From assembly GCA_028285345.1 (NCBI GenBank), contig JANQPT010000057.1:1-64000 (forward strand): a stretch of DNA of 64,000 bases. The letters are read 5' to 3'. Made by a program: the position numbers and the translations under genes. The stretch's first letter is position 1. The number at the start of each line of letters is the position of its first letter. The notes below the pieces were generated by a model, which was given only the letters and a program-made list of their open reading frames with translations, had not been told where the DNA came from and searched no databases. Origin of the DNA: Planctomycetales bacterium. Lineage in GTDB: Bacteria > Planctomycetota > Planctomycetia > Planctomycetales > Planctomycetaceae. Positions 37,989-47,356 of this stretch are shown here, piece after piece.

Positions 37989-39572
37989 ATGAGCGGGAAA
38001 GTTGACTTGGCGCAGTATGGTTTGAAGGTGGACACCGTTCACCGAAATCTCTCCCCCCCCGCGCTGTATGAGATTTCCGTGAGCCGGAAACGCGCATTGA
38101 TCAGTTCAACCGGCGCGCTGGCGACGCTTTCTTACGAAAAGACCGGCCGGAGCCCCAAAGACAAGCGTATCGTCGAGGACGACGAAACCAAGGACGACAT
38201 TTGGTGGGGCGATGTTAACATCAAATTGCCTCACGACAGCTTCGTCAAACTCCGTCAGCGGGCAGTCGACTATCTGAACAGCCGCGAATACATCTACGTA
38301 CAGGATGGCTTTGCAGGTTGGGATCCGGACTACCGACTCAAAGTGCGGATTATTGCGTCCCGCGCGTATCATGCGCTGTTCATGCGCAACATGCTGATCC
38401 GGCCCTCCGCTGAGGAATTGGAGGATTTCGGCGAGCCTGACTTCGTAGTCTTCAATGGCGGTGCCTTTCCCGCCAACGCGTACACCGCAGGCATGACGTC
38501 ACCCACGACCGTGAGCCTGAGTTTTGAGGACAAGCAGATTGTAATTCTCGGGACGCAATACGCCGGAGAGATGAAAAAAGGCGTGTTTACGGTCATGAAC
38601 TACCTCATGCCCAAACGAAATGTGCTCTCCATGCACTGCAGCGCCAATGAAGGGCCTGATGGAGACGTATCACTGTTCTTTGGTCTCTCCGGGACCGGCA
38701 AGACGACCCTTTCCGCCGATCCTTCGCGGTCGCTGATCGGCGACGACGAACACTGTTGGTCAGACAACGGCATCTTCAATATCGAAGGGGGTTGCTACGC
38801 GAAGTGCATCAACCTCTCAGCGGAAAAGGAACCGGAAATCTATTCTGCAATCCGGTTCGGCTCCCTGCTGGAGAACGTCATTTTGGATGACGAAACCCGC
38901 GAAGTCGATTTCTCCGATTCATCGATCACCGAGAACACGCGTACCTCATACCCCATTGAATATATCCCCAACGCTAAGATTCCCTGCGTCGGCGGTCACC
39001 CCAAAAACATCATCTTGCTCACCTGCGACGCATTCGGAGTCCTGCCGCCGGTAAGCAAGCTCACTCCTGCTCAGACAATGTATCACTTCATCAGCGGCTA
39101 TACCGCCAAGGTCGCAGGCACGGAGGTCGGAGTGACCGAGCCTCAGGCGACGTTCTCTGCCTGTTTTGGCGCTGCGTTCTTGGTATGGCATCCGGCGAAG
39201 TATGCTGAATTATTGGCCGAACGCATGAAAAACCACGACAGCTCAGCTTGGTTGGTCAATACCGGCTGGACGGGAGGCGCCTACGGTGTCGGCTCGCGAA
39301 TGAAGCTTGCGTATACCCGAAGCATCATCGACGCCATTCACAGCGGCGCGCTTTCCGAGACGCCGTGCGAAGAGGATCCCATGTTCGGTTTTCAGATCCC
39401 GACGTCCTGCCCGGAGGTGCCCGCCGAGATCCTGCTGCCGTGGAAGACCTGGAGCGACCAAGCTGCGTTTCAGGACACCTCCAAGAAACTGGCCGGCATG
39501 TTCGCGACGAACTTCGAGGCTTATGCGGACGGCTCCGGTCCGGAAATCATCGCGGCCGGACCCAGGATTTGA
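37989..39572 (+). CDS. pckA: Phosphoenolpyruvate carboxykinase (ATP)
   Basis: This 527-aa enzyme converts oxaloacetate + ATP to PEP + CO2 + ADP, the first step of gluconeogenesis, in the cytoplasm. Family landmarks: [11 protein letters not shown] near residue 55, kinase-1a loop [16 protein letters not shown] near 232, the metal/ATP region [20 protein letters not shown], and TAKVAGTE then [15 protein letters not shown] near the adenine pocket. The length fits ATP-type PEPCK. The ATG at 37989 is preferred because GGAG sits 7 bp before it; an ATG 15 bp upstream is possible. It is alone; the next gene is convergent. A sigma54-like promoter may drive it. Confidence 0.97.
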   Translation: MSGKVDLAQYGLKVDTVHRNLSPPALYEISVSRKRALISSTGALATLSYEKTGRSPKDKRIVEDDETKDDIWWGDVNIKLPHDSFVKLRQRAVDYLNSREYIYVQDGFAGWDPDYRLKVRIIASRAYHALFMRNMLIRPSAEELEDFGEPDFVVFNGGAFPANAYTAGMTSPTTVSLSFEDKQIVILGTQYAGEMKKGVFTVMNYLMPKRNVLSMHCSANEGPDGDVSLFFGLSGTGKTTLSADPSRSLIGDDEHCWSDNGIFNIEGGCYAKCINLSAEKEPEIYSAIRFGSLLENVILDDETREVDFSDSSITENTRTSYPIEYIPNAKIPCVGGHPKNIILLTCDAFGVLPPVSKLTPAQTMYHFISGYTAKVAGTEVGVTEPQATFSACFGAAFLVWHPAKYAELLAERMKNHDSSAWLVNTGWTGGAYGVGSRMKLAYTRSIIDAIHSGALSETPCEEDPMFGFQIPTSCPEVPAEILLPWKTWSDQAAFQDTSKKLAGMFATNFEAYADGSGPEIIAAGPRI

Positions 39573-39656
39573 CGATCCTGGTGAAGCTCTACGAACGACG
39601 TGTGAACTGTGTAACGCCCCGATGTCTGTATGCATGCAGCTCACGAGGAATCCAGC

Positions 39657-40922
39657 TCAACTCGCCAATCGCCGCTGTCGGATTTGATCGATGGCGACCG
39701 CGGCGACAATGATGGCCCCCAAAATCATGTCTTGGACGGGGTTCTCAAGGCCAAGTTGAGTGCAACCGCTGGTGATGACCGCCATGATCGCCGCACCGGT
39801 GAGGGTGCCGAGAACAGACCCTCGCCCGCCGCTCAGGCTGCCGCCTCCAATCACGACAGCAGCGATCACACTCAATTCGATGCCGATTCCCGATGTCGGA
39901 TTCCCGACCGAAAGATGAGAGAATTGGTAGACGCCGGCGACGCCGAAGAAGAGCCCCCCGAGCATGTACAAAGCGATCTTGTAGCGTTCGACGTTGATTC
40001 CGCACAAACGGGCGGTGGCTTCGTTCGATCCCAGCGCAAAGACATAACGGCCGAATACCGTAAATCGCAAGACGGCGGACAAAGCGCCAGCGAACAGCAG
40101 GATCAGCCAGACGCCCAGCGGCATCCCCCCCCAGAGCGCTTCGTCGCGAATGCTCAGGAACTCAAACAGCCATTCCGGGATCTGGTGTTGCTTGTCGGGG
40201 CGAACCGTTGTCTCGCTGGCCACCTCTTTCGCAAGGCCCAGATACAGCCGCATCGTGCCGAGCGTCACGATAAACGGTACCACGCGGAGATAACTCACCA
40301 GCAGGCCGTTTAACATTCCCGCCAGACATCCGGTCAATATGCCGGCTGTGACGGCCAGGGCCGGTGTGAAGGGCGTGACACTCGGCGAAGCGGCCTTCAA
40401 GGACTCCAGCCGCTCCTCCATTCCTGGAATCGCCGCCCGCAGGTCGGACTCCTCCGCCTCGAGTTCGGCAATGTGGTCGAGATCAGGCTTCTTTTGCCGT
40501 TTGGCCCGGTCGAGATGCCGCGGAATTCGGTTCAGACGATCTTCTGCGTCCTTCAATTTTTGCTCTGCGCCGGCAACGCTGTCGCCGTGCACGATCAACA
40601 TTGCGGCATCCTCTTTGAGACACCACGCCAACACCGTGGCGCACAAAGCGAGGCAGGTTCCCGCGGAAAGGTCGATCCCGCCGGCAATGATGATCACCGT
40701 CATCCCCAATGCCGCGACAGCCACCGTCGCCGTCTGGACCGACACTGCCCGGATGTTGTCGTGCGTGAGGAAATGGCCGCCGCCCTCCTGCGCACCGTCG
40801 GCGATGCCGAAAAACATGACGACGACCGACAAGGCCAGGAATGGGCCCAACGTGGAACCGAGCAGGCTCCAGCGAGAACGCGCCGCGGTCGATTCATCGG
40901 GTGCGGAATTCAGTTCAGCCAT
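39657..40922 (-). CDS. Sugar-type ABC transporter permease (RbsC family) with coiled-coil insertion
   Basis: This 421-aa multipass protein has RbsC-family segments: [20 protein letters not shown] near residues 68-87, [35 protein letters not shown] and [20 protein letters not shown] near 370. Between the third helix and the next is a stretch of about 55 residues (about 110-170), [20 protein letters not shown] and [20 protein letters not shown], with heptad-like charge. It is absent from ordinary permeases and probably forms a coiled coil. No ATPase or binding-protein gene adjoins it, so substrate is unassigned. It would import a sugar or similar with subunits encoded elsewhere. Confidence 0.88.
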   Translation of the reverse strand: MAELNSAPDESTAARSRWSLLGSTLGPFLALSVVVMFFGIADGAQEGGGHFLTHDNIRAVSVQTATVAVAALGMTVIIIAGGIDLSAGTCLALCATVLAWCLKEDAAMLIVHGDSVAGAEQKLKDAEDRLNRIPRHLDRAKRQKKPDLDHIAELEAEESDLRAAIPGMEERLESLKAASPSVTPFTPALAVTAGILTGCLAGMLNGLLVSYLRVVPFIVTLGTMRLYLGLAKEVASETTVRPDKQHQIPEWLFEFLSIRDEALWGGMPLGVWLILLFAGALSAVLRFTVFGRYVFALGSNEATARLCGINVERYKIALYMLGGLFFGVAGVYQFSHLSVGNPTSGIGIELSVIAAVVIGGGSLSGGRGSVLGTLTGAAIMAVITSGCTQLGLENPVQDMILGAIIVAAVAIDQIRQRRLAS

Positions 40923-41179
40923 AGTCGCGGTGAATTAAACGTATGGAAGGCTTGCGGGGAGCCGCGCAATACGAGACGGATCGGAAAAGTGTGCGGTCCG
41001 ATGCAGAGACGTTCGGCCCGTACTTAGAAACTCGATATCTCTACTTTAGCCGGAGGCATGGCGGATGTCATCGTCGTCAACGGCGGATGTCGGCAAATCG
41101 GGTATTCGAATCGCGGTCGCAGGTGAGTAGGGACGCAATCGGGGCTGAGAAATCGTGCACTATCGTGCGCACCTTGAGA

Positions 41180-42112
41180 TTAGTCGCTCGACGGAGGCGG
41201 CTCGAACTCGAACGCCTGCCACTTCATCGCCCGGTCAAGCGGCTCGATCCTGAGCATGACAATGCCGTCTTGGAACAGCCGGACCGTGCCGGTCGATTCG
41301 GAAACAGTCACGGCAATTGCTTTAGTAGCTTTGGAAATGGCCGCCGCGGCCCAGTGCCGCGAGCCGAGTCCCTTGGAGAGCGTTAATCCATGGGCGGGTG
41401 CGTCGAGATACTGACCGGCGGCTTCAACAAACCCGTCCGCGGTGATCAGAAACGCGCAATCGATTTGGGCGAATTCCTTGATGCTCTCCCGCGTACGCGG
41501 ATCGCGAAGCTGCCGATCCTTTTTTCCATAGCCCCGAAACGGGTTGTGCACCGTGGAGTGCGAGAGCCGGAGCACCTTGCGATGGTCGCCAACGACAAAC
41601 GTCGTCCCGACCGGCTTGCCTTCCCGGCCTTCGCGGCCGATTTCACATGCGAGATCGACCACCAGCCGTAAGGTTTCCAGGGGAACCTGGGTCTCAAGAC
41701 GCTGCAAATCACGGGCGGTCAGTCGGACAAGATGCTCAGTGAGGTTGACGATACTGATCGTATCAATCGTATTTACCTCGAATCCGGGATACACCGCCAC
41801 CACTGTCACACCGGGACGCAGTAGGTCGTCCGCGATCGCTTCCAATAGCGCTTGGCTGAGCTGCATTTGGACCGTTTCCGGCTCGCTGATCAGTGGGACC
41901 AACGCGATTTCATCCTCAGCGGCGCAGCGCTGCACGTCCGGCTTGTCGCTGGCGACGACCAGCGGTGCTCTACCGAGCGATTTCTTGATGGCGGCAAAAT
42001 CGTAAGGCAGATCAGCCAGCAATACGATCGCTTCCGCCTCGACCCGCTGCGCCGTTCGGCGGGCCGAGTCGAGCACGGCCACAAACTGATCGGAGATCGC
42101 GGCACGTTTCAT
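41180..42112 (-). CDS. DacZ-like diadenylate cyclase (c-di-AMP synthase)
   Basis: This 310-aa cytoplasmic protein has two domains. The N-terminal 125 residues have an alpha/beta fold like the pyruvate-kinase C-terminal domain (AEAIVLLADLPYDFAAIKKS, APLVVASDKPDVQRCA). A DAC domain follows: GKPVGTTFVVGDHRKVL, DGFVEAAGQYLDAP in the DGA-motif position, and GLGSRHWAAAAISKATKAIA in the RHR position, then VSESTGTVRLF. The order, length and motif spelling match archaeal DacZ better than CdaA or DisA. It should condense two ATP into c-di-AMP, a regulator of K+ uptake and osmotic balance in other bacteria. A Trk-type transporter lies at 32.4 kb. Confidence 0.82.
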   Translation of the reverse strand: MKRAAISDQFVAVLDSARRTAQRVEAEAIVLLADLPYDFAAIKKSLGRAPLVVASDKPDVQRCAAEDEIALVPLISEPETVQMQLSQALLEAIADDLLRPGVTVVAVYPGFEVNTIDTISIVNLTEHLVRLTARDLQRLETQVPLETLRLVVDLACEIGREGREGKPVGTTFVVGDHRKVLRLSHSTVHNPFRGYGKKDRQLRDPRTRESIKEFAQIDCAFLITADGFVEAAGQYLDAPAHGLTLSKGLGSRHWAAAAISKATKAIAVTVSESTGTVRLFQDGIVMLRIEPLDRAMKWQAFEFEPPPSSD

Positions 42113-42292
42113 CTGTCAGCTGGCAGTGGAAGGATGACTTCGGAAGGACCTCAGGTGATTGCGGAACATCCGGAATTGCCGACCGGCAAAAACCGGCCCC
42201 AACGGGGCTCGACGGTGTCGGCTGAAATCAGTGTAGGGATATTATGCCGAGCGTCAACGCAAGCCGACGACGAGATCCCTTTACAATCCAGC

Positions 42293-43237
42293 TCAGTTGC
42301 GTGCCGACGTCTTCGCGTTGTTTTCCGCGACCACGTCGTGAGGAATAAGTTTCTCCTCAAATTTTGTCACCGCATGGATCGAACTTCCCGGTCCGAATGG
42401 TCCAACGACCGTCCGATCCACGCGCACGAGCTTCTTCACGATGATCCCGCGCTCAATATCGAACGTCATCGAGCCCGCAGTCTGTTTCTGGATCAGTTTG
42501 CCCCTGATGTAGCCGTCGTTGACCGGCGTCAAGATCGCCGTGCGGAACTCGATTCTGGCCAGACCGGCTTGGACCGATTTGAGTTCGTAGACCCGCATCA
42601 TCTCAATTATCTGGTTGAGCCCCGCTTGGGTCTTGACGACTTGCTGGAATTTGTCTTTCCACGTCCCTCCAACGGCGATCGGATCCTTGGGCAACGGAAT
42701 CAGAAAACCTTGATGATCTTTAGGAACTTGATTGCCCTTGGCCACCTTCTGTTCACCTGTCTGGGCAACCACTCGAAGGAGCTTGCCTTGCGGAGAATAG
42801 TCGACACGGGCCGTCGGTTTACCGATTTGCTTGAGCGTATCGCGGAACTTCGGCGGGTGGAAATCTTCATCATCGCTCTTAAAAACGGTGGGAGGATGGT
42901 CGGCGAACTGAGCCGTCTGGTGTACTTTGTCGAGCTGTAGCTCTAACGTTCCGCTGCCGTCCTCCGCCACATCGATGACCCGGTAATGCTTCCACAGCGT
43001 TGTCGAATTCTGGTCGACTTCCGAGGCTTCTTTGAATCGAATTGCCATTTTGGCGCGAAACTCGGAATAGAAGCGAACGACCTGGCCCGGTTCAAACTTA
43101 TACGCCAGCTGGTACGACTGTGGGGTTTCTGGCTGCGGCGGGCTCACCTCGGTTTGCTCATCCGCTGAGACCGCCAGCGGAAAAGCCAGCACCGTCAGGG
43201 CCATGACGTAGATCGGCCGGAGTAGATTTCGCAACAT
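42293..43237 (-). CDS. Secreted conserved hypothetical protein (planctomycete type)
   Basis: From ATG 43237 this is 314 aa; AAGGA is 7 bp upstream and a longer frame to 43357 has no ribosome site. A signal peptide spans about residues 1-26 (LLRPIYVMALTVLAFPLAV). The mature part is beta-rich with repeated short strands: YQLAYKFEPGQVVRFYSEFR, HYRVIDVAEDGSGTLELQ, VDYSPQGKLLRVVA, then a PLPKDPIAVGGTWKDKF segment and SMTFDIERGIIVKKLVRVD. This layout is common in planctomycete secreted proteins of unknown function and looks like a two-lobed lipoprotein-carrier-like barrel. No catalytic motif. Leftward, upstream of the DAC gene but 180 bp away. Confidence 0.65.
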   Translation of the reverse strand: MLRNLLRPIYVMALTVLAFPLAVSADEQTEVSPPQPETPQSYQLAYKFEPGQVVRFYSEFRAKMAIRFKEASEVDQNSTTLWKHYRVIDVAEDGSGTLELQLDKVHQTAQFADHPPTVFKSDDEDFHPPKFRDTLKQIGKPTARVDYSPQGKLLRVVAQTGEQKVAKGNQVPKDHQGFLIPLPKDPIAVGGTWKDKFQQVVKTQAGLNQIIEMMRVYELKSVQAGLARIEFRTAILTPVNDGYIRGKLIQKQTAGSMTFDIERGIIVKKLVRVDRTVVGPFGPGSSIHAVTKFEEKLIPHDVVAENNAKTSARN

Positions 43238-43520
43238 CGTAGAGTCCTTCCGTGGAACGCTCGTGAGATACCGTGTTCCGTAGTACGGTTGTAGCGTCGT
43301 AGCACGCGAGACCGCTGACCTGGCAAGCGTTGCCCGCCCGACGTCGCGGCATTTCAATGAAACGACACCCTAAGAATCGAAGTCGACGCGCGGGATGCTA
43401 ACAGAATCGGGCGCCCAGGTGGAGACGAAATTCTGTGGTCGGTCGGCTGCCGGGAACATTGCTTGGGGCGGCGTCAATCAGCGTGCAGAACTTGGCGCCT
43501 AGATGGGCAATGTTGGGGCG

Positions 43521-44573
43521 TCACTCGGTGAGCGCCGCCTCTTCCGGCATGCTTGATCCCATTTCCAGGCCGGCAACGACGATCTCGAAACCCAAATCCT
43601 CAATCATCCGCGAATCCTCACTCGCCGGCTGTCCGGCTGTTGTGAGATAGTCGCTGACAAACAGCGAATTCGCCGCGTACAACGCTTGGGCCTGCAGGCT
43701 TCTAAGATGCAGTTCGCGGCCGCCGGCAATCCGGATTTCGGTCGCCGGATTTGTGAAGCGAAACATGCACAGTGCGCGCAGGCAGTCGCGAGGATTCAAG
43801 TCGTGCCGGCCGGCTAACGGAGTCCCATCAATCGGATGCAGAAAGTTGACCGGGATGGATTCCACTTTTAAATCCCGCAAGGCCAACGCCAATTCCACAA
43901 CATCGCGGTGCTCCTCACCCATGCCGAGTATACCGCCGCTGCAGAGCTCCAAGTCGGCTTCCCGGGCCGCTTTGAGAGTCGCGATTCGGTCGGCGTATGT
44001 GTGCGTGCTTACGATTTCGCCGTGGAACCCTTCACTCGTGTTGAGGTTGTGGTTGATGCGGTCGACGCCGGCCGCCTTGAGCATCCGCGCATTGTCCGGC
44101 TCCAGCAATCCTAAACAGGCACACACATGCAGAGGATATTGTGACTTGATCTTGCGGACCGTCGCCGCTACGTGCTCCAGTTCCCGCTGAGTCGGCCCGC
44201 GGCCGCTGGCGACGATACAGTAGGTTTTCGCCTGCGATTCGAAGGCCCGCTTGGCGCCTGCCAACAGCGTCGCTTCGTCGCTCATGACATACTTGGGAAT
44301 GTCCGCTTCGGAGACCTTCGATTGGGAACAGTATCCGCAATCTTCCGGGCAAAGCCCGCTCTTGGCGTTCTGCAAGAAGTACAGCTGTACTCTTCGGCCG
44401 AAGTGCCGATGCCTGACGCGAAATGCGGCGGCCAGCAGTGCCGGCAATTGGAGATCATCAGAGTCCAAAACGTCGAGCGCCTGCTCCGCGGAACACGGCT
44501 CTCCGCTCAGAACTGTATCCGCAAGACGGTTGAAGCGTCCCTGCCCGAATTGATCGTCATCCGTCGTTGGCAT
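43521..44573 (-). CDS. bioB: Biotin synthase
   Basis: This 350-aa radical-SAM enzyme inserts sulfur into dethiobiotin to give biotin. The 4Fe-4S binding Cys are C75, C79 and C82 in GLCPEDCGYCSQS. Other landmarks: VASGRGPTQRELEHVA, the [2Fe-2S] ligand region VCACLGLL, the NHNLNTSEGFH substrate loop, CSGGILGMGE, and the conserved Arg in RIAGGRELHL. The length is normal for BioB. No other biotin gene lies nearby, so the pathway is not clustered here. Downstream on the same strand, after 283 bp, is a secreted unknown protein. Confidence 0.97.
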   Translation of the reverse strand: MPTTDDDQFGQGRFNRLADTVLSGEPCSAEQALDVLDSDDLQLPALLAAAFRVRHRHFGRRVQLYFLQNAKSGLCPEDCGYCSQSKVSEADIPKYVMSDEATLLAGAKRAFESQAKTYCIVASGRGPTQRELEHVAATVRKIKSQYPLHVCACLGLLEPDNARMLKAAGVDRINHNLNTSEGFHGEIVSTHTYADRIATLKAAREADLELCSGGILGMGEEHRDVVELALALRDLKVESIPVNFLHPIDGTPLAGRHDLNPRDCLRALCMFRFTNPATEIRIAGGRELHLRSLQAQALYAANSLFVSDYLTTAGQPASEDSRMIEDLGFEIVVAGLEMGSSMPEEAALTE

Positions 44574-44893
44574 TTGATCTCTTTCTGCAACTTCAATTCC
44601 CAGAATTCCCGATTGGTCAACAAACGGTCAAGAGCGATTCTAGCGGACCCCGGCCATTTTGCCAGCCGGCGCGCTGCAAACGGCCATCGAGGCGGTTGCA
44701 GTAGCCAATCCCCGCCTGCACGGCCGTCAACAGTTGAGCCGACGGAAGAAACTTCACAGAAAATCGCAGAATCGCCGATTTTTCCGGAAACAATCTCCCG
44801 ACGAATACGCATTGCAATGTGCAGGATGTAATCGGCGGGGAGGAATTTGCCTGACAATAGACTTCTAACAACAATAATACCAAGGGTTTGGGG
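44574..44893. other. Intergenic region between bioB and a small rightward gene
   Basis: No credible coding frame. Two leftward frames cross it but show no motif and overlap each other. No hairpin with a U-tract stands out. Confidence 0.35.
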
Positions 44894-45106
44894 ATGAGCA
44901 GGGTTTTGGGGAAACTGTCTTTAAAAGTGCAATCACAAGAGAATTCTGAATGGAGCATCGCACTCATCGAGGATACCGTCGACGCCAGTGAAATCGGTCA
45001 ACTCGAAGAGTTCGCGGCCAAGGAGTCTTCACCGGAGCCGCCGGCGGAGAGCTCGAGCATGCGCCAACTTGCCGGCGCTTTGCTGAAGGAGTTGGACGCG
45101 AGCTAA
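44894..45106 (+). CDS. Small acidic hypothetical protein
   Basis: This 70-aa frame begins at ATG 44894 after GGTTTGGGG. The sequence has an N-terminal strand-like part (VLGKLSLKVQSQ), a central acidic stretch (IALIEDTVDASEIGQLEEF) and a C-terminal helix (MRQLAGALLKELDAS). No family is recognised. Composition is protein-like and it is not antisense to another gene, but the ribosome site is weak. Confidence 0.45.
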   Translation: MSRVLGKLSLKVQSQENSEWSIALIEDTVDASEIGQLEEFAAKESSPEPPAESSSMRQLAGALLKELDAS

Positions 45107-45137
45107 CGTTCGTGGCGGCTCAATTCCAGCACTATCG

Positions 45138-45950
45138 TCATTGGTCCCGCCGGTGGGTCAATGCGGGTAGCTGCATTTGAATTGTGCGCTGGCGCTCAAA
45201 ATCGAGCTCCGCCAGCGCGATCGATTCACCGTCCGCAGCGACCGCCAACACGATCCCCCAGGGATCGACGATCATCGACCGACCGTACGATTGAAAAGTC
45301 GGCGTGTGCTGCCCCTGTTGGTTTGCCGCGAGAACGTAGGCTTGGTTTTCGATCGCCCGCGCACGGAGTAGGACTTCCCAGTGGTCGCAGCCGGTCGTCG
45401 TCGCAAACGCCGACGGAACGGCGATCACGTCTGATTTCCGGGCAGCCAATTCCCGGTAAAGTTCTGGAAACCGCAGATCGTAACAAATCGATTGGCCAAG
45501 TGTGAAATCGGCGAGCTTTGTCGCCACAATCTCCTCGCCAGCCACCACGTAATCCGATTCGCGGACTGTGACTTTTCCGGGCAGATCCACGTCGAAAAGA
45601 TGCCGCTTGCGGTAAACCGCCAGTTGGTTCCCATCGGAACCGAACAGCAGGCTATTGTTATAGACTTTGCCGGCAGCCACTTCGGCGCGTTCGGCCAAGC
45701 TTCCTGCCAGGAGTGTGATTTGCAGTCGCGCGGCCAGTTCCGACATCGCACCGCTGGTCGGCCCAGGAATCGGCTCCGCTGCGGCTGCCACCGTTTCCCA
45801 ACGCCCCACGCAATTGAACAGTTCCGGGAGCACCACAAACCGCGCGCCCCTCTCCGCCGCCTCGGTAACGAGCCGCTCCGCTGCGTCAAGATTGCGCTGT
45901 TTGTCTTCCGTCGAACTCATCTGCACTACGGCGGCGAGGATTTTGGTCAT
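45138..45950 (-). CDS. Nitrilase-superfamily carbon-nitrogen hydrolase (Nit1-like)
   Basis: This 270-aa cytoplasmic enzyme has the catalytic Glu-Lys-Cys triad in FVVLPELFN (E43), VYRKRHLFDVDLPGKV (Lys near 113) and SICYDLRFPELYREL (Cys near 154). The length and these motifs match the Nit1/NitFhit and omega-amidase branch. That branch hydrolyses small amides, such as deaminated glutathione in metabolite repair. Its ATG overlaps the stop of an upstream reading frame on the same strand (ATGA), so the two genes were translationally coupled. Confidence 0.9.
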   Translation of the reverse strand: MTKILAAVVQMSSTEDKQRNLDAAERLVTEAAERGARFVVLPELFNCVGRWETVAAAAEPIPGPTSGAMSELAARLQITLLAGSLAERAEVAAGKVYNNSLLFGSDGNQLAVYRKRHLFDVDLPGKVTVRESDYVVAGEEIVATKLADFTLGQSICYDLRFPELYRELAARKSDVIAVPSAFATTTGCDHWEVLLRARAIENQAYVLAANQQGQHTPTFQSYGRSMIVDPWGIVLAVAADGESIALAELDFERQRTIQMQLPALTHRRDQ

Positions 45951-46274
45951 CGTGGTTTTGACTGAGATTTCGCTCGCTGTTTATTGGATTCGCTCAACAC
46001 CAATTCAATCAGACGGCACGCGTCGCCGCGTGTGATCGGCTGCCGGGCGCGAATCCGCAGGTTTGGGATGACGATGCTATTGATCAAACGCGGCACATCT
46101 GCCGCCGCGAGGTTTTTTTTTAAGCGGTCGCTGAACTGTAATCCCGTAATCGGGGAATCCTGTTGCTTTTCAGCAGCCCAGACGATGCGGGCTTGCTTGG
46201 TTGGATCGGACAGTACTTTGGCCTGAAACAGAGCAGAACACCATTAGCAGCATGACCGCCGTCCGGTGTGTCAT
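45947..46274 (-). pseudogene. Small secreted protein gene interrupted by one frameshift
   Basis: GGAAAGGAC stands just before ATG 46274, which opens a signal-peptide-like start (MTHRTAVMLLMVFCSVSG). That frame stops early. One base away, a second frame runs without stop from about 46235 to the TGA at 45947: AKVLSDPTKQARIVWAAEKQ, then DSPITGLQFSDRLKKNLAAA, then DVPRLINSIVIPNLRIRARQ and a basic end. A single-base deletion near 46225-46235 joins the two into about 108 aa. The last 4 bp overlap the nitrilase-family gene (ATGA). It is either a recent pseudogene or a sequencing error. The 9-A run (minus strand) at 46112-46120 is not the break: the frame passes through it intact. Family unknown. Confidence 0.55.
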
Positions 46275-46405
46275 GATGTCCTTTCCGGGTCGGATCGGAC
46301 AAATCAAACGTCGTTCGCCTCAACGGCAAAGCGAAACACCGGGCAGTATAGCGGTCGCAATTGATCGACACCACTTTGCGATCGGCAACGGTATGTGCGG
46401 GTGTC

Positions 46406-46507
46406 CCATGGTCTCACGCCGACAGGCGGGTGACCATGCCGTGTGCTCCCTCGCGATCGCATGCTCACTCGTCACTTCGTGACGCGAGAGCATGGCACCC
46501 GGCGTGA
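46406..46507 (+). repeat. 102-bp double-hairpin direct repeat, copy 1
   Basis: This is about 91% identical to 47357-47458 in the same orientation. It contains two imperfect hairpins. The first starts CATGGTCTCACGCC and closes GGCGGGTGACCATG (12/14 pairs). The second starts CATGCTCACTCGTCAC and closes GTGACGCGAGAGCATG (14/16 pairs). It lies just beyond the 3' end of the 245-aa gene. Confidence 0.8.
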
Positions 46508-46544
46508 TTGCGTACTCCGCGCTTATGCGATTGTTTCACAGTCT

Positions 46545-47282
46545 TCAGAACCGGCGTCCCACGACATGGAAATCCCAAACATGATTCATGCCGGGGATTC
46601 TGCCGTGGATTCCCGGTGCCCGCGATGATTTATCGGTTTGCAAAATAGACTGAATCTGTTGTGTTACTTGTTCTACGGCGAGTGGCTGATCAAAGACAAA
46701 CTCCCCGGCAGCGCCGGCGTGTTCAGCTGCTTGCTTCATCCCGTAGGCATCGCTGCTTGGCAACCAAATATCATTGATGATATACGGCACGTGGTGGAGT
46801 TGATAACCAAGCTGCTTAGCAACGGTAACGAGAAGAGACCGGCCTTCCTCTTCAACTTCTTCAGACTGTGCATGAAAACTCAGAGTGCAAGTAACACGCT
46901 TGAATACGGAAGTCAGCGACTGACGGTCATCAGCGAGGACCGATTCAAATTCTGAATTGGCGCGAAAAATGACCTGTTCAATATCCCGTTCTTTAAGCGT
47001 CTTGCGGCTACCTGGAATGTGTTCGACACGTATGGCGAGGTCGTCGAGTATTGTGAAGCCGTCAAATGACGCGTTACCAGCGGCAGTTTCGTCGAACGTG
47101 TGCACATAGTAGAAACCGCCAATGCTGACAATCGCGAGCAATTCAAGCTGAGTTAACGCGTATCGCTTTTCGTGCCAGAGCGAGGACTCGGGCAAGTGTT
47201 TTCGGAGGCACTGAACTATGAATTCGGCGCGAGCTTGCTGTACGAGCTTCCAGTCTGCTGGCCGTCGTTTGAATGGCCACAT
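46545..47282 (-). CDS. Hypothetical protein, 245 aa, flanked by direct repeats
   Basis: No family recognised. It is a soluble protein without signal or membrane helix, opening MWPFKRRPADWKLVQQARAE. It has an alpha/beta middle (LTQLELLAIVSIGGFYYVHT, FDGFTILDDLAIRVEHIPGS), an acidic stretch (AQSEEVEEEGRSLLVTVAKQ) and a segment YQLHHVPYIINDIWLPSSDA. The C-terminus (FDQPLAVEQVTQQIQSIL) is helical. Base use is less GC-biased than in neighbouring genes, to judge by its many A/T third positions. It sits between 102-bp direct repeats (46406-46507 and 47357-47458), which suggests arrival or duplication as a unit. Confidence 0.65.
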   Translation of the reverse strand: MWPFKRRPADWKLVQQARAEFIVQCLRKHLPESSLWHEKRYALTQLELLAIVSIGGFYYVHTFDETAAGNASFDGFTILDDLAIRVEHIPGSRKTLKERDIEQVIFRANSEFESVLADDRQSLTSVFKRVTCTLSFHAQSEEVEEEGRSLLVTVAKQLGYQLHHVPYIINDIWLPSSDAYGMKQAAEHAGAAGEFVFDQPLAVEQVTQQIQSILQTDKSSRAPGIHGRIPGMNHVWDFHVVGRRF

Positions 47283-47356
47283 GAGACGCTTGTTGTGCGA
47301 AATCCGCGATAACCGCGTGATGAGCGAAGTTGCAATTCAACCGGGATGGTCATGCG

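Noticed and set aside
41852..42940. 362-aa rightward open frame
   Set aside because: Spans the gap and antisense of two leftward genes (DAC and a secreted protein) that have clear domains.
46112..46120. Nine-base homopolymer as cause of the frameshift
   Set aside because: Translation shows the reading frame is continuous through this run; the break must lie near 46225-46235.
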